DNA from: SHZI01 sp964371995
Lineage (GTDB): Bacteria > Pseudomonadota > Gammaproteobacteria > Steroidobacterales > GCA-2729495
Reading direction: 5' to 3'
Assembly (NCBI GenBank): GCA_964371995.1
Contig: CAYJPG010000005.1
Location: 1-64,000 of the forward strand
DNA: 64,000 nucleotides
A program made the position numbers and the translations under genes. Positions 58,693 to 64,000 of this stretch are shown piece by piece (the stretch's first letter is position 1; the number at the start of each line of letters is the position of its first letter). The notes below the pieces were generated by a model, which did not search any database, was not told where the DNA came from, and worked only from the letters and a program-made list of their open reading frames with translations.

Positions 58693-58714
58693 ATGCGGCG
58701 CAGCAAGAGTAGCG

Positions 58715-60931
58715 GTGGATATCAGTCGCGTGCTTGAAGTCCTGCAGATTCTTGAGGTTGCGGTTGCTGCCCCGGTGATGGGCGTTTTCGACTACCTCGC
58801 ACCAGCCAGCGTTGACGTCCCACTGCTTGTCGGTCAGCGCCTGCGTGTACCCTTCGGGCGCGGTACGCGCATGGGCTGGCTCGTCGGCAGCAAAGCGGTC
58901 AGCGACCTGCCGGCGCATCGTCTGCGTCGTGTGCTGTCGGTACTCGATACGGAGCCGCTGCTGCCGCCAGACCTGTTAGGCATGCTGGTCTGGGCCGCGC
59001 GCTATTACCAGCATCCGCTGGGCGAGGTACTCACCGCTGCGCTTCCCAAGGCGCTCAGGGAAGGTCGGGATACAGCCAGTGGCGAGACGCTCTGGGCGCT
59101 CAATGCTGAGGGTATGAGCGCCGATCCGGAGGTCCTTCGTCGCGCCCCGGCGCAGCTGCGCATCTACAAGGCGCTGCGCGACCGCCCGGCGCCGGCCGCA
59201 GCTGCTGACCTGGAAGCCGTCACCAGTACCTGGCGCCGGGCGGTGACAGCGCTCGGTGCGCGCGGCTGGGTAACGGTCAGTCATGCGACAGTCGCCTTGC
59301 CGGTAGCGGATATCGCGCCTGATGTACCGCCGGAGCTGACAGCTGACCAGCTCCGGGCAGTAGAACAGATCAATGCGGCGCAGGGCTTTCAGTGCTTTCT
59401 GCTCGATGGCGTGACCGGCAGCGGCAAGACAGAGGTTTACCTGCGCGGCATCGAACAGGTGCTGGCAGCTGGCAAACAAAGCCTGGTGCTGGTACCGGAG
59501 ATCGGGCTCACGCCGCAGCTCCTGGAGCGTTTCCAGCGCCGCTTTCAGGTGCCTGTCGCCCTGCTGCATTCCGGGCTCAGTGACGGTGAGCGTTTGCGCG
59601 CGTTTACGGCGGCCAGCGATGGTACGGCGGCAATTGTGATCGGTACCCGCTCGGCGATCTTCGCGCCGCTGCAGTGTCCGGGCCTCATCGTCGCCGATGA
59701 AGAGCACGATCCCTCCTACAAGCAGCAGGAGGGCTGGCGTTACTCGGCGCGTGATCTTGCCGTGTGGCGGGCGCGTGAACTCGGTGTGCCGCTGGTGCTG
59801 GGTTCGGCGACGCCGTCGCTGGAGTCGATCGAGAATGCACGCAGCGGGCGCTATACCCGTCTGGTGCTGCCCTTGCGGACAGGCGCTGCCGGCCAGCCTC
59901 GCGTGTCGCTCATCGATTTGCGACAGCACATACCCAGGGAGGGACTGACGCAGCCCTTGCTGGCCGCGATCCGCCGCCATCTCGATGCGGGCGGCCAGGT
60001 ACTGATCTATCTCAACCGGCGCGGCTTTGCACCAGTGCTGATGTGCCCCGGCTGCGGGGAGGTGGTGGAGTGCAAGCGCTGCGATGCCCGGATGGTGCTG
60101 CACCAGCAGCGCGCGCTGCTCGTCTGCCATCACTGCGGCAGTGAACGGCCGGTGCCTGCACAGTGCCCGGAGTGCAAGGCTGAACTCAAGGCGGTCGGAC
60201 AGGGCACCGAACGCCTGGAACAGGCGCTGGCCGCCGCATTCCCGGACCAGCAGATCGAACGCATCGACCGCGATACGACCCGGCGGCGTGGCGAGATCGA
60301 GCGCCGGCTCAGGCGGGTGCGCAACGAGGAAGCGCGGATTCTGATGGGGACGCAGATGCTCACCAAGGGTCACGACTTCCCGCGCGTCACCCTGGTGGGT
60401 ATCGTCGATGCTGATCAGGGGCTGTTTGGCAGCGATTTCCGCAGCGCCGAGCGTCTGGCGCAATCATTTATCCAGGTCGCCGGCCGTGCTGGCCGGGCCG
60501 AACATCCCGGCGAAGTCTGTCTGCAGACCATGTTCCCCGAGCATCCGCTGCTGCGCGTGCTGATCAACGAGGGCTATCCAAAGTTTGCGACGCTGGCGCT
60601 GGAAGAACGGCGGCAGGCCGGCTGGCCGCCCTTTGCATGTCTGGCGCTGTTGCGGGCCGAGGCGAGCCAGCGCCCGCTGGTCTTCAGTTTTCTGCAGGAA
60701 GCTGCAGCGCTCGCCCGCGAACATGCGCCCGCCGGTCTGAACGTGCTCGGCCCGGCGTCGGCGCCGATGGAAAGACGCGCCGGGCGCTATCGTGGCCAGC
60801 TGCTCCTCCAGGCGGGCTCGCGGCGCGCGCTGCAGCAGCTCTTGCCAGCATGGCGCGAGGCAGTGGCCGGGATCGAGGCACAGCGTCGGGTGCGCTGGAG
60901 TCTGGATGTAGATCCGGTGGATCTGTTCTGA
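58715..60931 (+). CDS. priA: Primosomal replication protein PriA (replication restart helicase)
   Basis: A 738-residue SF2 helicase that reloads the replisome at stalled forks. The N-terminal DNA-binding domain includes FDYLAPASVDV and RLRVPFGRG; Walker A is LDGVTGSGKTEVYL, the DEAH box appears as VADEEHDPSYKQ, and zinc-binding cysteines follow (CPGCGEVVECKRC, CHHCG, CPECKA). Helicase motifs V-VI are in MGTQMLTKGHDFP and QVAGRAGRA. The start used is GTG at 58715 behind AAGAG; GTGs at 58685 (inside a DnaA box) and 58730 are alternatives. Two DnaA boxes lie directly upstream. Confidence 0.95.
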   Translation: MDISRVLEVLQILEVAVAAPVMGVFDYLAPASVDVPLLVGQRLRVPFGRGTRMGWLVGSKAVSDLPAHRLRRVLSVLDTEPLLPPDLLGMLVWAARYYQHPLGEVLTAALPKALREGRDTASGETLWALNAEGMSADPEVLRRAPAQLRIYKALRDRPAPAAAADLEAVTSTWRRAVTALGARGWVTVSHATVALPVADIAPDVPPELTADQLRAVEQINAAQGFQCFLLDGVTGSGKTEVYLRGIEQVLAAGKQSLVLVPEIGLTPQLLERFQRRFQVPVALLHSGLSDGERLRAFTAASDGTAAIVIGTRSAIFAPLQCPGLIVADEEHDPSYKQQEGWRYSARDLAVWRARELGVPLVLGSATPSLESIENARSGRYTRLVLPLRTGAAGQPRVSLIDLRQHIPREGLTQPLLAAIRRHLDAGGQVLIYLNRRGFAPVLMCPGCGEVVECKRCDARMVLHQQRALLVCHHCGSERPVPAQCPECKAELKAVGQGTERLEQALAAAFPDQQIERIDRDTTRRRGEIERRLRRVRNEEARILMGTQMLTKGHDFPRVTLVGIVDADQGLFGSDFRSAERLAQSFIQVAGRAGRAEHPGEVCLQTMFPEHPLLRVLINEGYPKFATLALEERRQAGWPPFACLALLRAEASQRPLVFSFLQEAAALAREHAPAGLNVLGPASAPMERRAGRYRGQLLLQAGSRRALQQLLPAWREAVAGIEAQRRVRWSLDVDPVDLF

Positions 60932-61003
60932 GATGCTTCCGTGAAACAACAGAGTGCCGCAACCGGCTAGAATCCCCGTCATTCCCCGCCGACATTTTTC
61001 ACT

Positions 61004-62761
61004 ATGCAGATTACAGCCCACATCGCGCAGGTCCTGTGCAACGCGCTGGCCTGGCCGGTCGAGCGCAGTGCGCAGATTGAAGCGGCGCTGACCACGCCGC
61101 CGAATCTCGCCTTGGGCGACTGCGCATTTCCGTGCTTCCAGCTTGCCAAAGAGCTGCGTACTGCGCCAAACAGGATTGCGCAGGACCTGGCAACAAAGAT
61201 CCAGCCGGACCGGCTGATTGCCAGCGCCACAGCTGAAGGGCCCTACCTCAATCTGTTCCTGAACCGGCGCAATGCGCTCGGTCAGGTGCTCGGCGAGATC
61301 CGCGAGAGTCCTGCCACCTACGGTCACACCGATATGGGCCGCGGTCAGATGCTGGTGCTGGATTTTTCCGCACCCAATATCGCCAAGCCTTTTCACTTCG
61401 GTCACCTGCGCTCCACCAATCTCGGTGCGGATCTGGCACGGATTTTTGCTTTCCAGGGCTGGGAGGTGCTGCGCAAGAACTATCTCGGCGACTGGGGCAC
61501 GCAGTTCGGTTTCGTGATCTATGCCTGGCAGAAATGGGGCGACGATGCTGCCCTCGAGGCGCGGGCGATTGACTATCTGGTTGAACTCTACGTCCGCGCC
61601 AACCGCGAGAGTGAGCAGGATCCTTCCGTCCGTGAGCAGGCACGCAGCCTGTTTCTGCGCCTGGAGCAGGGTGATGCGGAGATCCGCGCACTCTGGACAC
61701 GGTTCCGGGAGCTGTCGCTCGAGGGCTTTACCCGGACCTATACCCGGCTCGGCGTCAGCTTTGATTCCTACGACGGCGAGTCGGCAATCAACCACAAGGT
61801 GCAGCCGGTCATCCAGCGCTTCCTGAAAGCCGGCGTGGCGAAGGAGTCGCTGGGCGCGATCGTGGTCGAGGTATCGGACGTGCTCGGGCGGGACATCGCC
61901 CCGTGTATGCTGCAGAAATCTGATGGCGCTTCGACCTATGCCGCACGCGATTGTGCCGAAGCCATCGACCGCTGGGAGCGCTACCAGTTTGGCGCCAACC
62001 TCTACGTGGTGTCCCGCCAGGAAGACCACTTTGCCCAGGTTTTCGCCGCGCTCGGCAAGCTGGCCGTCGCCGAAAAGTGGCCGGTGAACTGGCCGTCGCG
62101 CTGCGAAAACATCAGCTTCGGCTATGTGCGCGGCATGTCCACGCGCAAGGGCGAGGCCGTGTGGCTGGAAGCAGTGCTCGACGAAGCGCGTGACCGGGCC
62201 GGCCGCTTTCGTGCGCAGCGGGCCGAGGCCAGTGCGCGTGGCACGGCCGCTCTGGCGGCCGGTGAGGCAGATGCGGTCAGCGAGGCGGTGGGGCAGGCGG
62301 CCCTCCTGTACTTCGATGTCTCGTCGCGACGCATGACCGACCTCAGTTTCGACTGGGATGCAGTGCTGCAGTTCGAGGGCAATACCGGCCCGTACCTGCA
62401 GTATGCGCATGCGCGCATGAGCGGTATCTTCCGCAAAGCCGGCGAGCTGGGTCTGGTCGCAATTGACGAGCCCGGCGATCTCGCCGCGCTCGGCACGGAT
62501 GAGGAGTGGCTGCTGGTGCAGAAGTTGCGCGGATATGCCGGAGCCGTGCGCCGTGCGGCGGAATTGCGCGAGCCCTTCGAGGTCGCCCACTATCTTTACG
62601 AACTCGCCAGTGTGTTCAATACTTTTTATAACCGGCATGTGGTGCTTGATGTGGCCGAGCCGGTCCGCAGCCGTGCGCGGCTCACGCTGGTGAAAGCGAC
62701 CCGCAGCGTGCTGCGCAGCGGTTTGCAGCTGCTGGGTATTCGCGCCCTTGAGCAGATGTAG
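61004..62761 (+). CDS. argS: Arginine-tRNA ligase
   Basis: A 585-residue class I aminoacyl-tRNA synthetase. The N-terminal Add1 domain covers residues 1-110; the HIGH motif is HFGHLRSTNLG near residue 128 and the KMSKS equivalent reads MSTRKG near residue 380. The anticodon-binding DALR domain ends the protein (SVFNTFYNRHVVL, then TRSVLRSGLQLLGI). Length is normal. A -10-like TAGAAT lies about 35 bases upstream of the ATG. It starts 72 bases after priA; a SPOR gene follows eight bases after its stop. Confidence 0.97.
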   Translation: MQITAHIAQVLCNALAWPVERSAQIEAALTTPPNLALGDCAFPCFQLAKELRTAPNRIAQDLATKIQPDRLIASATAEGPYLNLFLNRRNALGQVLGEIRESPATYGHTDMGRGQMLVLDFSAPNIAKPFHFGHLRSTNLGADLARIFAFQGWEVLRKNYLGDWGTQFGFVIYAWQKWGDDAALEARAIDYLVELYVRANRESEQDPSVREQARSLFLRLEQGDAEIRALWTRFRELSLEGFTRTYTRLGVSFDSYDGESAINHKVQPVIQRFLKAGVAKESLGAIVVEVSDVLGRDIAPCMLQKSDGASTYAARDCAEAIDRWERYQFGANLYVVSRQEDHFAQVFAALGKLAVAEKWPVNWPSRCENISFGYVRGMSTRKGEAVWLEAVLDEARDRAGRFRAQRAEASARGTAALAAGEADAVSEAVGQAALLYFDVSSRRMTDLSFDWDAVLQFEGNTGPYLQYAHARMSGIFRKAGELGLVAIDEPGDLAALGTDEEWLLVQKLRGYAGAVRRAAELREPFEVAHYLYELASVFNTFYNRHVVLDVAEPVRSRARLTLVKATRSVLRSGLQLLGIRALEQM

Positions 62762-62769
62762 GGAGCGGT

Positions 62770-63321
62770 ATGGCACGCAGGCGCAAGACAAGGAAACGGC
62801 GTGCGGCGACCAGGTCGCTGAGCAGCTTGTGGCTGGCGGTGTTGCTGCTCGTGGTACTCGGCAGCGTCGCCTGGTACTACGGGACACAGCGCGAGCCTGG
62901 AGCCGGACCGCCTGCGAAGGAAGTGAAGAAGCCTGCGGCAAAGGCTGCGCCGGCTGAACCTGCAACGCCTGCCGAAGACCCTGACCGCTTCGAGTTTTAC
63001 GATACCCTGCCCCATGCGGAGGTACCGATTGCAGAGGATGGAAAGTCGTCTGCTGCCGGCATCAGTTTGCCGCCGGTGGTGACGCCGGGCACCTATGTCG
63101 TGCAGGCCGGCGCCTTCCCGGCCTTTGCCGAAGCCGACAAGGTCAAGGCGCGGTTGGCACTGCTCGGCATCGTTGCCGAGATCCAGAGTGCCGAGGCCGA
63201 TGGCCGGACCTTTCATCGCGTCCGTATCGGGCCGATTGACGACCTCAATCAGCTCAACCGCCTGCGGGCCAGGCTGCGCCAGAACCGCATCGACTTCATG
63301 GTCATTCCCGTTGTGGAATGA
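62770..63321 (+). CDS. SPOR domain-containing inner-membrane protein (FtsN-like)
   Basis: A 183-residue bitopic protein. A basic N-terminus (ARRRKTRKRRAAT) precedes one membrane helix at about residues 18-38, then a Lys/Ala/Pro linker and a C-terminal SPOR domain at about residues 108-182 (YVVQAGAFPAFAEADKVKARL, RVRIGPIDDLNQLNRLRARL). SPOR domains bind denuded glycan at the division site. The argS-ftsN neighbourhood is common, but this protein is shorter than E. coli FtsN (319) and lacks its visible essential region, so it may be a FtsN-like or another SPOR protein. Its stop overlaps the next start as ATGA. Confidence 0.85.
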   Translation: MARRRKTRKRRAATRSLSSLWLAVLLLVVLGSVAWYYGTQREPGAGPPAKEVKKPAAKAAPAEPATPAEDPDRFEFYDTLPHAEVPIAEDGKSSAAGISLPPVVTPGTYVVQAGAFPAFAEADKVKARLALLGIVAEIQSAEADGRTFHRVRIGPIDDLNQLNRLRARLRQNRIDFMVIPVVE

Positions 63322-64000
63322 CGCTCGGCTTTGCAGGCGGGCGCATGACGCGTCCTTTTGACCGCCGGTTTCCGCAGCTCGCCGCACGGTTGCCGTGGCG
63401 AGCGCTTGCTGATCTGCCCACGGCACTCGAGCCTGCGCCCCGGTTCGGCGCGGCACTCGGCATACCGTCGCTGCTCATCAAACGAGATGACCTGAGTGCA
63501 TGGCCCTATGGCGGCAACAAGGTGCGCAAGCTCGAGTACCTGCTGGGCGATGCGCTGGCGCGCGGTTGCAACGCGGTCCTGACCTTTGGCGCTGCCGGTT
63601 CAAACCATGCACTGGCAACCTCGATCTATGCCCGGCAGCTTGGGCTCGACTGTCATGTCGTGACCTCGGACCAGGTCCAGACGCCCTGGGTTGCCGACAC
63701 GCTGCGCTGGCACCTGCGGCTCGGCACGCGGCTGACGCCGGCGGCGGGCTATGCGCAGATGCTGGAGACTGCTGCGGATATCCGTGCGCAGCATCCGGGC
63801 GGTGCAGACCTGGTCTATGAAATCCCCTGGGGCGGTTCATCGCCACTCGGCACGATCGGTTTCGTGGCGGCCGGCTTCGAGATCGCGGCAGAGCTTGCGG
63901 CGCTCGGGGTGCGGGGGCCGGTGCGCATCTATCTGGCCTGCGGCACCATGGGCAGTGTTGCGGGGCTGGTGCTGGGACTGTACCTGGCCGGCAGCGATGC
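63318..64000 (+). CDS. PLP-dependent D-cysteine desulfhydrase / ACC deaminase family protein (3' end outside window)
   Basis: The first 227 codons of a fold-type II PLP enzyme; the frame remains open at the window edge. IKRDDLSAWPYGGNKVRKLEYLL contains the PLP Lys (near residue 66) in the GGNKVRKL motif shared by D-cysteine desulfhydrase and ACC deaminase, followed by TFGAAGSNHALATSIYARQLG. The substrate cannot be fixed from this half alone. The ATG at 63318 overlaps the previous stop by four bases; another ATG lies nine codons in. Confidence 0.88.
   Translation, partial: MTLGFAGGRMTRPFDRRFPQLAARLPWRALADLPTALEPAPRFGAALGIPSLLIKRDDLSAWPYGGNKVRKLEYLLGDALARGCNAVLTFGAAGSNHALATSIYARQLGLDCHVVTSDQVQTPWVADTLRWHLRLGTRLTPAAGYAQMLETAADIRAQHPGGADLVYEIPWGGSSPLGTIGFVAAGFEIAAELAALGVRGPVRIYLACGTMGSVAGLVLGLYLAGSD

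Larger units (their letters stand above)
58230..58714. other. Intergenic region with A/T-rich stretch and DnaA boxes (candidate origin or DnaA-controlled region)
   Basis: A gap of about 455-485 bases between divergent HNH and priA genes, holding no supportable protein gene. It contains three consensus DnaA boxes (58491-58499, 58670-58678, 58684-58692) and, between them, an A/T-rich stretch (about 58545-58625, with TTGTTTTATAAAGACTATAG) that stands out from the GC-rich surroundings and could be an unwinding element. dnaA, dnaN, gidA and rpmH, the usual origin neighbours, are not in the window. Confidence 0.5.

Noticed and set aside
60464..62965. 833-codon open frame on the minus strand across priA and argS
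   Set aside because: It is antisense to two clear essential genes, has no recognisable domain, and such long antisense frames are common in GC-rich DNA with strong third-position bias.

Overview
This 64-kb window is GC-rich, densely coding chromosomal DNA of a gammaproteobacterium. The best taxonomic clue is gene order. yggT-proC-yggS facing pilT-pilU, followed by yqgF-yqgE-tonB-gshB and then pilG-H-I-J-chpA-chpC, is the arrangement I recall from the Pseudomonas aeruginosa PA0392-PA0415 region. The divergent tesA / ybbA-ybbP pair is also typical of Gammaproteobacteria. The sequence differs from Pseudomonas in detail (no pilK or chpB, a third PilT-like ATPase, an added apbE), so a Xanthomonadales, Steroidobacterales or Chromatiales relative is plausible, but this is inference. 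A run of ten Ns at 49350 shows a draft or metagenome assembly. I see no rRNA, tRNA, CRISPR array, insertion sequence or prophage.

Layout. 1-6.3 kb: a MoxR/DUF58/DUF4381/BatA/BatB-BatC/BatD operon of overlapping genes. 6.4-8.5 kb: a c-heme DUF3365 protein, an FmdE-like protein and a small membrane protein. 8.6-15.8 kb: pyrF, an inserted flavocytochrome c sulfide dehydrogenase pair (fccB, fccA) flanked by an 84-bp direct repeat, then tesA, ybbA, ybbP and a Nudix hydrolase. 15.8-20.7 kb: an AstE/AspA-type lipoprotein, a MltD-like transglycosylase, an L,D-transpeptidase-fold protein and ppnN. 20.8-29.9 kb: two small unknown proteins, htpG behind a heat-shock-like promoter, a CoA-binding protein, a PEP-CTERM-type LamG protein, a TolB-like propeller protein, sdaA, a CDF metal transporter with a dyad in front, an alpha/beta hydrolase and a DUF4426 lipoprotein. 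30-35.6 kb: yggT-proC-yggS diverging from three consecutive PilT-family ATPases. 35.6-40.7 kb (minus strand): a PyrK-like protein, yqgF, yqgE, tonB, apbE, gshB. 41-50.7 kb: the Pil-Chp chemosensory operon with a 1.9-k-residue hybrid kinase. 50.7-55.6 kb: rsmE, then ampD, ampE, a BtuF-like lipoprotein, a DOMON-like protein and NamZ (DUF1343). 55.6-64 kb: acs and an HNH nuclease leftwards, a 455-bp gap carrying three consensus DnaA boxes, then priA, argS, a SPOR protein and a truncated PLP enzyme rightwards.

The genes form three main functional blocks: twitching motility (retraction ATPases, TonB, Pil-Chp signalling), cell-wall turnover (MltD-like, LDT-fold, AmpD, AmpE, NamZ, SPOR) and envelope integrity/proteostasis (Bat operon, htpG). 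The most unusual signals are the fcc cassette, which sits inside what appears to have been a 32-nt convergent overlap of pyrF and tesA and has duplicated that overlap, and the DnaA-box cluster in front of priA, a candidate replication origin or DnaA-controlled locus.
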